Assembly (NCBI RefSeq): GCF_001613125.1
Contig: NZ_BDBT01000001.1
Span: 124,001-188,000, forward strand
Reading direction: 5' to 3'
Source of the DNA: Nocardia shimofusensis NBRC 100134
GTDB lineage: Bacteria; Actinomycetota; Actinomycetes; Mycobacteriales; Mycobacteriaceae
Length of the DNA stretch: 64,000 nucleotides
Shown: piece by piece, positions 33,520 through 44,376 of the stretch
Layout of the letters: each line of letters opens with the position of its first letter
How positions within the stretch are numbered: the stretch's first letter is position 1
Program-made: the position numbers and the translations under genes
The notes under the pieces: generated by a model
What the model saw: only the letters and a program-made list of their open reading frames with translations
The model's database searches: none
What the model was told of the DNA's origin: nothing

Positions 33520-34569
33520 TCAGGACAGACGGACCTCGGCGGTGGCGAGGCCGAAGATCTTGCGGCCCGCCGATTTCGCGGTGATGAGCACGACGGCGGT
33601 CTTGGATTCGGGATCGACCGACTTGATGCGGCCGGAGTATTCGACGGTCCCGACGGCGTTCGCCTCGACCACGGTGTAGTTCGACAGCCGGACCGTGTAC
33701 TTGGCCAGCGCGCCCGGGTCGCCGAGCCAGTCGGTGACGAAGCCGGCACCGCAGGCCATGGTGAGCATGCCGTGTGCGATGACGTCGGGCAGGCCCGCCA
33801 GCTTCGCGATGCGATCGTTCCAGTGGATCGGGTTCGCGTCGCCGGACACACCGGCGTAGTTGACCAGATCGCCGCGAGTGAGGGCCACGGTGCGCGGCGT
33901 GAGCGTATCGCCGACCGCCACCTCGTCGAAGCGCACCGAGGTGTGCGGGGCGCGGGGCGCGGCGATCCTGGTCGAGAGGGCGACCTTCGCCGAAGGCGAT
34001 TGCTCGGCGGACCCCTGCGCGCCGTCCTGGACGGTGGTGGCCGGAGCGTTCACGTCGAGACCGTGCATGAGAACGCTCTTCATGGCGTCGCCGATGCCGG
34101 GGTCGACCTCGTCGGCGGTGATGCCGACGACGGTGGTGTGCATGACCTGCACCACACAGCCGGATTCGTCGGTGAAGGTGTTGGTGACCGTCAGCAGATC
34201 CTTGCCCGCGATCCGCCGGACCGAGGACAGCTCGACATCGCTGGTCAAACGGTCGCCCGCGACGACAGGTGCGTACCACTCGAAGACCTGATCGGTCTGC
34301 ACGTACACGTCGTAGCCGGTGATGACGGACTCGAACAGCCTGCGGTTGGCCAGCATCGCCGGGATCGAGAAGAAGGTCGGCGACGCGACCAGGCCGGTGT
34401 AGCCGAGCTCGCCCGCGGCGGCTTCCTGCCAGTGCGCGGGATGGTAGTCCTGCACGGCGCGGGCGTACTCGCGAATCTTCTCCCGCCCGACCTCGTAATA
34501 GTCGTCGAGCCGGTAGTGGTGTCCCACCAGCGACTGCGAATGCGCACCCACATCGAATGTTGCTGTCAC
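33520..34569 (-). CDS. Two-domain hotdog dehydratase (FAS1_DH-like + MaoC)
   Basis: 349 residues from GTG 34569 (AAGG 6 nt and GGAGG about 10 nt upstream). The N-terminal hotdog (YYEVGREKIREYARAVQDYH, ASPTFFSIPAML, QVFEWYAPVVAGDRL) lacks the hydratase motif. The C-terminal MaoC domain has it: NYAGVSGDANPIHWNDRIAK and DVIAHGMLTMACG. This resembles fused HadA/HadB-type (3R)-hydroxyacyl-thioester dehydratases of mycolic or fatty acid metabolism. A paralogue of the same architecture lies at 47698-48771. Confidence 0.88.
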   Translation of the reverse strand: MTATFDVGAHSQSLVGHHYRLDDYYEVGREKIREYARAVQDYHPAHWQEAAAGELGYTGLVASPTFFSIPAMLANRRLFESVITGYDVYVQTDQVFEWYAPVVAGDRLTSDVELSSVRRIAGKDLLTVTNTFTDESGCVVQVMHTTVVGITADEVDPGIGDAMKSVLMHGLDVNAPATTVQDGAQGSAEQSPSAKVALSTRIAAPRAPHTSVRFDEVAVGDTLTPRTVALTRGDLVNYAGVSGDANPIHWNDRIAKLAGLPDVIAHGMLTMACGAGFVTDWLGDPGALAKYTVRLSNYTVVEANAVGTVEYSGRIKSVDPESKTAVVLITAKSAGRKIFGLATAEVRLS

Positions 34570-34797
34570 AAGCTGCCTTCCTCCGAGTCGGAGCCATGGT
34601 AATCACTCCGAAGCCGCCCGCTCACATATGCGATTGCGCTATCACAACCGCGATGCGCCGAGCGTCGCGTCGGCATGGCAGACACTGTGGAGGCGATGCG
34701 AGGAGATCACCCGCGGCACCGGATGATGGAAGCGGCGGAATCGAGGAGCGTGGCCGGAGGCGGCCGGGACGACGACACCGGAAGGAAGCTCATACGC

Positions 34798-35679
34798 ATG
34801 GAGACGGTGACCTCGGCGGACGGCACCACGATCGCGTTCGACCGGATCGGCGCGAAGAGCAACGGCCCACAGCAGGCGGGCACCGAGCGTGCGGGGGCGG
34901 AGAACGCAGGCACGGGCAGCGTGATCCTCGTCGGCGGCGCGCTCGAGGACAGGCATTCGCCCAAGCTCACCGAGCTGGCCCGGCTGCTGGCCGACCGGTA
35001 CGGCATCACCGCGATCGTCTACGACCGGCGCGGGCGCGGCGACAGCGGCGACACCCCCGGCGTCTACCAGGCGGGCAACGAGATCGACGATCTGGCGGCC
35101 CTGGTGGCGGCCGCGGGTGATTCGGTGACGTTGTTCGGCTGGTCCGCGGGGGCGGTGCTCGCTCTGCGCGCGGCGGCCTCGGGCCGGCTCTCCGCCGTCA
35201 CGCGGGTGGTCGCGTTCGAGCCGCCGTTCGTCGTCGACCGCTCCGGCCACGTTCCGCCTGCCGATCTCGGCACCCGTCTCGAGCAGTTGATCGCCGAAGG
35301 CAAGTCCGGCCGCGCCGCCGCCTTCTACCTGCGCAAGGTCATGGGCGTGCCGCCGACGATGGTGACCGCCATGCGCTTGACCCCCTACTGGCGGTCGTTG
35401 AAAGCACTCGCCGCCTCCACGGCCCACGACTGGGCCGTGATCGGCCCGTACACCCGCGGCGAGGCGCTGCGCCCGGCCGACTGGTCCGGTCTGACGGTCC
35501 CGACCCTGGTCCTCTCCGGCGCCGACAGCGCCGCCAACATCAAGACCGCCGCCGCCGCGACCGCGAAGGCCCTGCCGCTGGCCCACCACCGCGAACTGCC
35601 TCGCCTCGGCCACGACCAGAACGCCGAACTCGTCGCCGCCCCCGTCGCCGAATGGATCACCGGCCACGGCGCCCTCTGA
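34798..35679 (+). CDS. Alpha/beta hydrolase
   Basis: 293 residues from ATG 34798 with AAGGAAG upstream; the frame to 34675 covers the divergent promoter. Features: VTSADGTTIAFDRIG, AIVYDRRGRGDSGDTPG, the nucleophile elbow LFGWSAGAVLALRAA (GWSAG serine), VPTLVLSGADSAANIK with the acidic residue, and the late His in ELPRLGHDQNAEL. Substrate unknown. A methyltransferase follows after 14 bp, so the two are probably one transcript. Confidence 0.87.
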   Translation: METVTSADGTTIAFDRIGAKSNGPQQAGTERAGAENAGTGSVILVGGALEDRHSPKLTELARLLADRYGITAIVYDRRGRGDSGDTPGVYQAGNEIDDLAALVAAAGDSVTLFGWSAGAVLALRAAASGRLSAVTRVVAFEPPFVVDRSGHVPPADLGTRLEQLIAEGKSGRAAAFYLRKVMGVPPTMVTAMRLTPYWRSLKALAASTAHDWAVIGPYTRGEALRPADWSGLTVPTLVLSGADSAANIKTAAAATAKALPLAHHRELPRLGHDQNAELVAAPVAEWITGHGAL

Positions 35680-35693
35680 CACACTGAAAACCG

Positions 35694-36299
35694 ATGTCGG
35701 AGTATTGGAATCACAACACCGCCTTCCATCCCGAACTCGTCGCCGCCGTCCCCGGTCCGGGCGCACGAGTCCTCGACATCGGTTGCGGGGACGGACTTCT
35801 CCTCCAGCGACTCTCGGCGCGTGCGGGCTCCGTCGTCGGGATCGATCCGGACGAGGCGGCCGTCGTTTCCGCACGGTCGCGGCTGGCGAAGACGCCCGGC
35901 GCCGAAGTTCTCCACGGCGACTTCCTCCGCACCGAATTCGGCGAATCGCCTTTCGATCTCATCACCTGTGTGGCGGCCCTGCACCACATGCCGCTCGCCC
36001 CCGCGCTGGAGCGCATGGAGGAACTACTGACTCCGGGCGGAAAGCTGCATATCGTCGGACTGTCCGAGAACAAGACGATCGCCGACCACCTCGCCGCAGC
36101 CGCGATGAGCGTCCCGGTGATGGTCGTCAGCAGAATCCGCCGCCAGTCGGCCTACCCAGGAATGGTCATCGCGGAGCCGAAGGAGTCGATCGACGAGATC
36201 CGCACCACCGCCTCGGCGATCCTGCCCGGTCATCGACTCCGCCGCCGATTCCACTTCCGGTACTCGCTCACGTGGACGAAGCCGCTCGTTTCCGCGTGA
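35694..36299 (+). CDS. Class I SAM-dependent methyltransferase
   Basis: 201 residues from ATG 35694. SAM motifs: I, GARVLDIGCGDGLLLQRLS; II, VVGIDPDEAAV; VLHGDFLRTEF; post II, FDLITCVAALHHMPL; and ELLTPGGKLHIVGL. The substrate domain at the C-terminus ends HRLRRRFHFRYSLTWTKP, a pattern common in small uncharacterised actinobacterial methyltransferases. It lies in an operon with the hydrolase and converges on a lipoprotein gene after 22 bp. Confidence 0.9.
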   Translation: MSEYWNHNTAFHPELVAAVPGPGARVLDIGCGDGLLLQRLSARAGSVVGIDPDEAAVVSARSRLAKTPGAEVLHGDFLRTEFGESPFDLITCVAALHHMPLAPALERMEELLTPGGKLHIVGLSENKTIADHLAAAAMSVPVMVVSRIRRQSAYPGMVIAEPKESIDEIRTTASAILPGHRLRRRFHFRYSLTWTKPLVSA

Positions 36300-36321
36300 G
36301 ACCGCTTCGAGTCGTCGCCGA

Positions 36322-36588
36322 TCACAGTGGGTTCTTGCGATAGAAGTCGCACGCCTCACCGGTGAGGTAGCCGTCCTTGCAGGCGAAATAGGTCTGGATG
36401 CAACCGCTGGTGTCGCAGCCGAGCTCGGCGAGGCGCTCGACGATGCGCAGGTTGTCCTGTTGCTCGGGGGACAACGCCGACGAGGTGGTGACGGGGGTCG
36501 TGGCCGGGGGCGGGGAACCGGACTCGGTACAGCCACTCAGGGTCAGGACGGCCGCTACCGCGCCGACCACGAGACCGCGTCTGTCCAT
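36322..36588 (-). CDS. Small cysteine-rich lipoprotein
   Basis: 88 residues from ATG 36588, with GGAGGG 5 nt upstream. A lipoprotein signal is present (MDRRGLVVGAVAAVLTLSGC, lipobox LSGC at Cys20). A Ser/Thr/Pro linker precedes a compact domain with four cysteines in ELGCDTSGCIQTYFACKDG and EACDFYRK, which could form two disulfides. Anchored outside the cytoplasmic membrane; function not recognised. Confidence 0.8.
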   Translation of the reverse strand: MDRRGLVVGAVAAVLTLSGCTESGSPPPATTPVTTSSALSPEQQDNLRIVERLAELGCDTSGCIQTYFACKDGYLTGEACDFYRKNPL

Positions 36589-36720
36589 TCCAGCCCTCCG
36601 TCCCCGATTGCGGGACAGTCAGCGTAACCGGAGAGTCGGGGCCGGGCCGGGGCGGCTGTTCGCCGCGGGGGCCTTCTTCGGGATTGTCCGGATCGTCAGC
36701 GGGCGGAACGGAGTAGCCGG

Positions 36721-39324
36721 TCAACCACCTGTGCGCTCGCCCCGGATGAGCGCGCCCAACGCTTCGCGGTCGGTCACGTCCACCTTTCCGCAGGCACGGT
36801 AGAGATGCCCCTCCACGGTGCGCACCGAGACGGTGAGGCGGTCGGCGATCTGGCGGTTGGACAGGCCGGCGGCGACCAGATTGGCGATCTCGCGTTCCCG
36901 CACGGTCAGCGGCAGGGGTTGGGCGGCGGCGCGCAGGGCGGGGGTGCTCGCGCCGCCGCAGACCGCGGCCAAGCGGTTCGCGGCGGCTGCCGACTCCGTC
37001 AGGCGCCGCCTGTCGTCGGCGCGTTCGTGGGCGGAAGCGGCCTGGGCGGCGGCGTCGGCGGCAGAGAGCAGCGCTCCGACCCGTTCGAAATCGACGGCGA
37101 CGGCATCCAGGCCCGCGCCGTCGTGAGCGGCGAGCGCGCGGGCGTGAGCGGCCTGCACCACGACCAGCCTGCCTTCCACCCTGGTCGCCAGCTCGGTCAG
37201 GCGGTCGGCCACCGAGTGTTCGCCGAAGCGGGCGGCGACGTGCAGGGCGGTGGCCTCGATGGCGTATTGGTGAGCGTGGGCGGCGGCATCGGCGGCGTCG
37301 AGGGCCCGGCGCACAGCGGTGCTGACGGCGCCCTCGGCGGCGGCGAGACAGGCTTCGGCGACGGCGAGTTGCGGCTCGTAGACGGCGCTGTGCCTGCCGC
37401 CGCGCCGGTGCGCCTCAGCGATCGACTCGGCGCACTCGGCGGTCCGGCCGAGCGCGGCATAGGCCTCCGCCAGGCGGATACGGGCCGGAAAAGTCCAGGC
37501 GGCAGCGCCTTCGGCGGTCAGGGCGGCCAACGCCTGCTCGAGATGCTCGATGCCGTCGGGGAAACACCCCTGGGCGACGTCGACGGTGCCCTGCAAGATC
37601 TTCGACATGCCCCACGCCAGGTACTGGCCGGGCGCGGAGTAGCTGAATCGCGGTGCGGCGCAACGGCGTGCGGCGTCGTAGTCACCGGTGTAGAGCAGGC
37701 CGAGCACCTCGGCGTGGGTGGTCATGAAGCGGTTGAGGCCGTCGATGTGGCGGTCGACTTCGTGACCGCGCGCGGCGTAGCGGCGGGCGTCGGCGCCGCG
37801 ACCGGTGAGCGCGAGCGCGAGACCGCCGCCGAACGCGGCCCACCACACCGCCCACGGCGGGGCGTCGGGATCGGTCATCACCGATTCCGCTTCGGCGAGC
37901 GCGTCGTCGATGCGGTTCTCGTTCACCGCGCAGGCCGAGGACAGGCCCGCCATGATCGCCATGATCTTGGGATGGCGCACGCCCGCGCGTACGCGGGCGA
38001 GCACGTCGTCGGCGCGATCGGCATCGCCCATGGACCACAACAGATTCGACACCCGAGTGCCGCCCCATCGCGCCAGTTGCGGTTCGGTGAGTTCGCCGGG
38101 ATCGAAGGCGGCGAGGGTGCGTTCGGCCTCGATACGATGGCCCTGCCACAGCAGTGCGCGGGCCAGCAGGTCGGCGGCCTCCACCCCGCCCCTGCGCTCG
38201 ACCGCGGCCCGGGCGAAGCGTTCGGCCAGCGGCAGATCGGCCAGCGCGATGGCATCGGTGGCGGCGGCCTCGAACAGGGCGAGGTCGGCGGATCTGTCGC
38301 TGTACAACGCCAATTCGGCCAGGCGGATGCGTTCGGAGGCGGAGTGGACCGGGCGCTGCTGCAGGGCCGAGAACAGCAGGCCGCGCAGTCTGCGAGCCGA
38401 GGCGATGCCGAGCCTGCGGCGGATCACCTCGCCGAAGAGCGGATGGTTGTAGCGGACGGTCAACTGACGGCCGTGCTCGACAACCCTGATGACGCCGCGG
38501 GTTTCGGCCGCCTCGACCGCGTCCTCGCCCGCCAGCTCGGCCAGTACGTCGAGGTCGATGGGCTCGCAGAAGGTCAGCAGTTCCAGCACCCGCAGCACCG
38601 GCTCGGGCAGTTGCTCCACCCGGTCCTCGAGCAAGGCGGCCAGTTCGGAGGTGACCGCGGCGCGCCCACGCAACTGCCACACCCCGTTGACCTGCCGCAG
38701 AGTGCCCGCCTCCAGCGCACCCTCCACCAGATGCTTGAGGAACAGGGCGTTTCCGCCGGAGGACTCCCACATCAGGTTCGCGGTGAAGCCTTCGAGCTGG
38801 CCGCCGAGCATGGACTCCACCAGTTCGACGCTCTGCTGCTCGGTGAACGGCCGCAGATCGACCCGCAACAGGTGCCCGTCCTTCCAGAGCGACGTGACCG
38901 CGTCGGGCACCGGCACGCCGACGCGCACGGTCGCCACCACACGCACGGCTTTGTCGATGGCCAGCTGCAACAGCAGGGTGGCCGAGAGCTGGTCGAGCAG
39001 ATGGGCGTCGTCGACGCCGATGATGGTCGCGCCGTCGGCCAGCAGCGCCTCGCGCGCGGCGGACATGAAGGTGACCGGGTCGTGGGCGGTGTAGGCACCG
39101 ACCATGTGCGCGAACACGCCCAGCGGTATGCCGCGGGCGGATTCGGTCCCCGCCACCCATCGGATCCGGCCGCCGATCGCGGCGCCGACCTGCCGGGCGA
39201 GCGTTGTCTTGCCTACACCGGCGTCACCGGTGAGTACGGCCCCCACGTATCGGGGGCCGGTGAGGGCCGCGCGGATTGTCTCGAACTCGGTTTCGCGCTC
39301 GACCATCGGCCAGTTCCGAGCCAT
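36721..39324 (-). CDS. Large LuxR family (LAL-type) AAA transcriptional regulator
   Basis: 867 residues. N-terminal STAND-type ATPase: Walker A TGDAGVGKTTLARQVG (residues 32-47), Walker B IIGVDDAHLLDQ (101-112). A long helical repeat region with many Ala-rich TPR-like hairpins fills the middle. The C-terminal LuxR HTH reads LTVREREIANLVAAGLSNRQ, IADRLTVSVRTVEGHLYRAC. LAL regulators integrate a ligand or partner signal with ATP to activate metabolism genes. TAGAGT stands 6 nt upstream of the ATG, suggesting a leaderless transcript. The target is unknown. Confidence 0.92.
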   Translation of the reverse strand: MARNWPMVERETEFETIRAALTGPRYVGAVLTGDAGVGKTTLARQVGAAIGGRIRWVAGTESARGIPLGVFAHMVGAYTAHDPVTFMSAAREALLADGATIIGVDDAHLLDQLSATLLLQLAIDKAVRVVATVRVGVPVPDAVTSLWKDGHLLRVDLRPFTEQQSVELVESMLGGQLEGFTANLMWESSGGNALFLKHLVEGALEAGTLRQVNGVWQLRGRAAVTSELAALLEDRVEQLPEPVLRVLELLTFCEPIDLDVLAELAGEDAVEAAETRGVIRVVEHGRQLTVRYNHPLFGEVIRRRLGIASARRLRGLLFSALQQRPVHSASERIRLAELALYSDRSADLALFEAAATDAIALADLPLAERFARAAVERRGGVEAADLLARALLWQGHRIEAERTLAAFDPGELTEPQLARWGGTRVSNLLWSMGDADRADDVLARVRAGVRHPKIMAIMAGLSSACAVNENRIDDALAEAESVMTDPDAPPWAVWWAAFGGGLALALTGRGADARRYAARGHEVDRHIDGLNRFMTTHAEVLGLLYTGDYDAARRCAAPRFSYSAPGQYLAWGMSKILQGTVDVAQGCFPDGIEHLEQALAALTAEGAAAWTFPARIRLAEAYAALGRTAECAESIAEAHRRGGRHSAVYEPQLAVAEACLAAAEGAVSTAVRRALDAADAAAHAHQYAIEATALHVAARFGEHSVADRLTELATRVEGRLVVVQAAHARALAAHDGAGLDAVAVDFERVGALLSAADAAAQAASAHERADDRRRLTESAAAANRLAAVCGGASTPALRAAAQPLPLTVREREIANLVAAGLSNRQIADRLTVSVRTVEGHLYRACGKVDVTDREALGALIRGERTGG

Positions 39325-39457
39325 GGGACAACTCTAGAGCGTTGCCCCTGTCCCGCGCGGGAACTCGGCTGCCGTGAGGTAACTCGATACCGGTCCGACA
39401 CCGTTTCGCGCGAATTCGTTTCCGCTCGAAACCGTTTCCGGCATCAACCGGTCGGGC

Positions 39458-40828
<1,371 letters not shown>

Positions 40829-40891
40829 TTACCCAAGTGCCCTGAGGGTGCCCTCAACCAGGCACCCCGCGCCATGTACTCATGAGGCCGA

Positions 40892-41001
40892 CCGGCCTGT
40901 GCTCACAGCCGCACCGGCCTGAGCTCACAGCCGCACCGGCCTGAGCTCACAGCCGCACCGGCCTGAGCTCACAGCCGCACCGGCCTGAGCTCACAGCGGC
41001 G
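40892..41001. repeat. 22-bp tandem repeat, five copies, between purA and the Rv0358-like gene
   Basis: Unit ACCGGCCTGAGCTCACAGCC plus GC at 40892-40913, 40914-40935, 40936-40957, 40958-40979 and 40980-41001, with a degenerate sixth to about 41026. All but the first unit contain the palindrome TGAGCTCA. It occupies the 390-bp gap 40748-41137, in which I see no gene. Confidence 0.95.
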
Positions 41002-41137
41002 ACCCGGCCTGCGATCACAATGCCGACTCGGCCCGGGCATGAGCGTGCGAACGCGACTATGGTTGCTGCGGGCGAGCCGGATGAACGGCCCGCTCGATGC
41101 GTGAGGGCCGACTTCGGGTCGGCCGGAAACCAGGAGG

Positions 41138-41809
41138 GTGTACGGCGGTTTGAGTACCCACGTTCTCCGCTGCGACCGGGCGCCGGTCCCGATCGCGCTA
41201 GCGGCGCTGGCGACCACTCAGACGGCGGCCATCCCGGACACCACGGTGATCGACGAACTGTTGCCGGTGCTCGCCGCGGACAGCCTGCCGCGCCTGATCG
41301 TGCTCGGCGAGGACGCCGCGCTCGCGGCTGTCCTGACCCACTTGATGCGCACCGAACGCCTGCACGTCGAAATCGGTTACGTGCCCATCGACCGGACCTA
41401 CGGCGCCCGGGCCTACGAGGTCGGCACCGGGAACTCCGCGGCCAAGCGCGCCATCGGCGGCAAGGCCGCCCAGACGCCGCTGATCCGCGACGACACCGGC
41501 ACGGTACTGGTCGGCCGGGCCAGCATCACCGGACCCGACGGCGGCAGACTCGAGGGCGAGGCGTACGTCGACGACACACTGCTGTTCACCGGCCAGGTCA
41601 ATGCCATGCACATCTCCCCCACCCTGCACATGCCCGGCGTGCGGGCCGCGGTGGCGAAGGGACTGCGCAAGCGACGCTGGCTCGAGGGCAGGGCCGCGCA
41701 GCTCGGCTCGCCCGGCGCGGTCGTCACCCGCGACGGCGTCCGCGGCCCCCGCGCCGTGCCACGCTCCACCTTCTACCGTCATCACGAACCCTGGCTGTTG
41801 GTGCGATGA
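41138..41809 (+). CDS. Conserved actinobacterial hypothetical protein (Rv0358-like)
   Basis: 223 residues from GTG 41138; AGGAGG directly abuts this start, and TTG 41150 (12 nt further) is a reasonable alternative. Visible features: alternating Ala/Leu-rich helices, LPRLIVLGEDAALAAVLTHL, the central VGTGNSAAKRAIGGKAAQTP and a basic C-terminal segment (AVAKGLRKRRWLEGRAAQLG). No catalytic motif recognised. It overlaps the membrane protease by 4 nt (ATGA), a linkage conserved in mycobacteria from memory. Confidence 0.8.
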   Translation: MYGGLSTHVLRCDRAPVPIALAALATTQTAAIPDTTVIDELLPVLAADSLPRLIVLGEDAALAAVLTHLMRTERLHVEIGYVPIDRTYGARAYEVGTGNSAAKRAIGGKAAQTPLIRDDTGTVLVGRASITGPDGGRLEGEAYVDDTLLFTGQVNAMHISPTLHMPGVRAAVAKGLRKRRWLEGRAAQLGSPGAVVTRDGVRGPRAVPRSTFYRHHEPWLLVR

Positions 41810-42582
41810 GTTTGTCCTCTCCGCTCGGTCGCAGCGCTGTGCGACCGAGCCCGATTTTTCTGCTGGTCGTCGCGGTCACCGTGGCCGGTGGCGCACTGGC
41901 CTGGATCTCCGAGACCGGCAGCGCGACCGCGGGCATCGGGGTGTTCGTGCTGGTGGTGGCGGGCTGGATCGTCACGCTGTGCCTGCACGAGTTCGCGCAC
42001 GCCTATCTCGCCTGGCGGGCCGGCGACCGCGAAGTGGAGTTGCGCGGCTATCTCACGCTCAACCCGCTGAAATACGCCCACCCGCTGCTGTCGATCGTGT
42101 TGCCGGTGGTGTTCATCGCGCTCGGCGGCTTCGGCCTGCCCGGGGGCGCGGTCTACGTGCACTCCCACAATGTGAGCCCGCGCGAGCAGCGGATGATCAG
42201 CGGCGCGGGCCCGGCGGTCAATGCCGCGTGCGGTGTGGTGATCCTGTTGGCGGTAGCGCTGTTCGGCAGTGCGACAAGCCATTCCGCGTTCTGGTACGGC
42301 CTGGCGTTCCTCGGCTTCCTCCAGGTCACCGCGACGCTGCTGAACCTGCTGCCCATCCCCGGCCTCGACGGCTACGGCATTCTCGAGCCCTCGCTGAGTT
42401 ACCGGACTCGCCGTTCGCTCGACCAGATCAAGCCGCTGGGCATGCTGCTGCTGTTCGCGCTCATCCTCACCCCGGCGGTGAACCGCCCGTTCTTCGACGC
42501 GATCTACGCGATCTGCGAACTGTTCGGCGTGCCGGATCTATGGGTGGCACGCGGGGCGGGGCTCGTCCGGTTCTGGATGTGA
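41806..42582 (+). CDS. Site-2 protease-like M50 family membrane metallopeptidase (Rv0359-like)
   Basis: 258 residues. The Zn site HEFAH is in VTLCLHEFAHAYLAWRAGD, the GAGPAVN motif in MISGAGPAVNAACG, and the second active-site segment in LLNLLPIPGLDGYGIL (Asp of LDG). About six membrane segments. It belongs to the compact M50 group without PDZ or CBS domains. It may cleave membrane-bound substrates; targets unknown. Translationally coupled to the upstream gene. Confidence 0.92.
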   Translation: MSLSSPLGRSAVRPSPIFLLVVAVTVAGGALAWISETGSATAGIGVFVLVVAGWIVTLCLHEFAHAYLAWRAGDREVELRGYLTLNPLKYAHPLLSIVLPVVFIALGGFGLPGGAVYVHSHNVSPREQRMISGAGPAVNAACGVVILLAVALFGSATSHSAFWYGLAFLGFLQVTATLLNLLPIPGLDGYGILEPSLSYRTRRSLDQIKPLGMLLLFALILTPAVNRPFFDAIYAICELFGVPDLWVARGAGLVRFWM

Positions 42583-42646
42583 GCCCCTCGTCGGCCGGCC
42601 ACTGCCGACGGTAGGAGTGCGAGTGTGAGCGGTCGCGAGTAGCGCA

Positions 42647-43804
42647 CTACTCGAGCGAATGGTGCGGGCGGACATAGGGATTGGGGACCGTCGGCGGCAG
42701 CAACGCGATCGCGGAGATGCGCTGCAGCCCGCAGGCCTGCAGCAGGTCCACCAGAATCGAGCGGACCTGCGCGAACACCACGTGCGCGGACAGGCCGGCG
42801 CCCTCGACGAGTTCCGGGCGCGCCTTCCTGGCCACCGAGCGCAGTACCCGTGCGGCCTCGGCCTGATCCGGTTGTTCGCCCGGGTCGGCCATGATCGAGC
42901 GGCGCACCACGTCGACCGCCTCGGACAGAGCCGCGATCACCTCGATCACGCGCGGATCGATGATCTCGTCGTCGCGGACCAGCGTCAGCGAACGGCGCAG
43001 CATCACCCTGGTGTTGCGCACCGCGTTGTCCACCGAGTCGGCGACAGCGCGCAGACGCTCCAGGCGCGGGCGGGAATTCCAGTAGAGCGGGGAGATCCGG
43101 CTGATCTCCTTGCCGCCCTCCAGACTCGAGCGCAGCGATTCGATGGCCGACTGGGTGCCGCGGACCGCCTCGAGTGCGTCGCCGATCTTGCGCGGATCCT
43201 GTTCCAGCAGCCCGTCCGCGCCGTCCGCCAGCGCCTTGCGCACCACCTCCAGTACGTTTCCGGCGTGCTCACGGGCGCGGCGTACCGGATGGACCGGGAT
43301 CGCCGCGACCACGACCACCCCCACCAGACCACCGACCAGCGCGTCGATCATGCGGTCGAAACTCGCGTTCGACGAGGGCGGCATGAGCGTGGCGACCAGA
43401 ACCGCCGAACCGGCCGCCTGGATGCTGATGATCGAACCGCCGTCGACGAACACCGCCAGGGCCATGGCGACCACCACCACCAGCGCGATCTGCCAGACGC
43501 CGGTGCCCACCGCGGAGATGAACAGGTCCCCGATGCCGATTCCCACCGCCACACCGACCACCAGCTCCGCCGAGCGCCGGATCTTCGCCCCGAACGACAG
43601 GCCGATCGAGATGACGGCGGCGGTCGGGGCGAAGAACGGGTTGAGATGACCGATCACGTTGTGCGCGATGAACCAGGCCAGCGCCGCGCCGAGTGCGCAC
43701 TGCACGATCGGTAACGCGGACAACCGCAGCCGCGCCCAGGAGGCGCGCAACCGCTGCGCACCGCTTTCCCTGGCCGCTCCGAAGCGGGAATCCGCGCGGG
43801 TCAC
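42647..43804 (-). CDS. FUSC/aromatic acid exporter-like membrane protein
   Basis: 385 residues from GTG 43804, 7 bp after the DUF3151 stop. N-terminal half with about six helices ([93 protein letters not shown]), then a cytosolic helical domain of about 200 residues. This matches the FUSC family related to AaeB and plant aluminium-activated transporters. The ribosome site AGGGA abuts the start, consistent with coupling to the upstream gene. Confidence 0.85.
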   Translation of the reverse strand: MTRADSRFGAARESGAQRLRASWARLRLSALPIVQCALGAALAWFIAHNVIGHLNPFFAPTAAVISIGLSFGAKIRRSAELVVGVAVGIGIGDLFISAVGTGVWQIALVVVVAMALAVFVDGGSIISIQAAGSAVLVATLMPPSSNASFDRMIDALVGGLVGVVVVAAIPVHPVRRAREHAGNVLEVVRKALADGADGLLEQDPRKIGDALEAVRGTQSAIESLRSSLEGGKEISRISPLYWNSRPRLERLRAVADSVDNAVRNTRVMLRRSLTLVRDDEIIDPRVIEVIAALSEAVDVVRRSIMADPGEQPDQAEAARVLRSVARKARPELVEGAGLSAHVVFAQVRSILVDLLQACGLQRISAIALLPPTVPNPYVRPHHSLE

Positions 43805-43811
43805 TCCCTGG

Positions 43812-44255
43812 TCAGTCGAGACCCAGCTCGGCCGCCGCCCGCGGATCGCAGTCCTCGAGCAGATCCAGGCAGCGGGCGTACTCGTCGTTCTCGCCGATGG
43901 CCTTGGCCGCCCGCGCCAGCGCGCCGACACTGCGCAGGAAGCCCTGGTTGGGCTCGTGGCTCCACGGCACTGGGCCGAAGCCCTTCCAGCCGTTGCGGCG
44001 CAGCAGGTCCAGGCCGCGGTGGTAGCCGGTGCGGGCGAAGGCGTAGGCCGAGACGATGTCGTGGTTGACCGCGGTGTCCGCGGCCTCACCGCGATCGAGC
44101 GCGGCTTCGGCCAGATAGGCCCACGCGATCGAGGCAGCCGGATGTTCGGCCACCACCTGAACGGGGTCGGCCTTGTTCAGCAAGGCCTCCTCCGCCTCGG
44201 AGTTTTCGGGTAGCAACACCGGCTGGGGTCCGAGCAGGTCTCCGAACGAGGTCAT
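43812..44255 (-). CDS. DUF3151 protein (Rv0360c-like)
   Basis: 147 residues from ATG 44255, giving the family-typical beginning MTSFGDLLGPQPVLLPENSE; ATG 44264 is a possible alternative. Conserved acidic helical core: AWAYLAEAALDRGEAADTAV, YAFARTGYHRGLDLLRRNGW, PWSHEPNQGFLRSVGALAR. Small soluble actinobacterial protein of unknown role. It is followed by the FUSC gene in the same transcript. Confidence 0.88.
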   Translation of the reverse strand: MTSFGDLLGPQPVLLPENSEAEEALLNKADPVQVVAEHPAASIAWAYLAEAALDRGEAADTAVNHDIVSAYAFARTGYHRGLDLLRRNGWKGFGPVPWSHEPNQGFLRSVGALARAAKAIGENDEYARCLDLLEDCDPRAAAELGLD

Positions 44256-44376
44256 GCGGTTCATTGTGCACCGGTTCCCCCAGGCCGTGGCGACGGGGGA
44301 ATCGGTGCCGCCACCCCGCGCGGTCGATAGGCTGGCCGTCGAGTTCACTTCAGATCGGCGCGAGCAAGGGGTAGTG

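Noticed and set aside
40892..41001. CRISPR array
   Set aside because: Units are contiguous 22-bp direct repeats with no unique spacers and no cas genes nearby.
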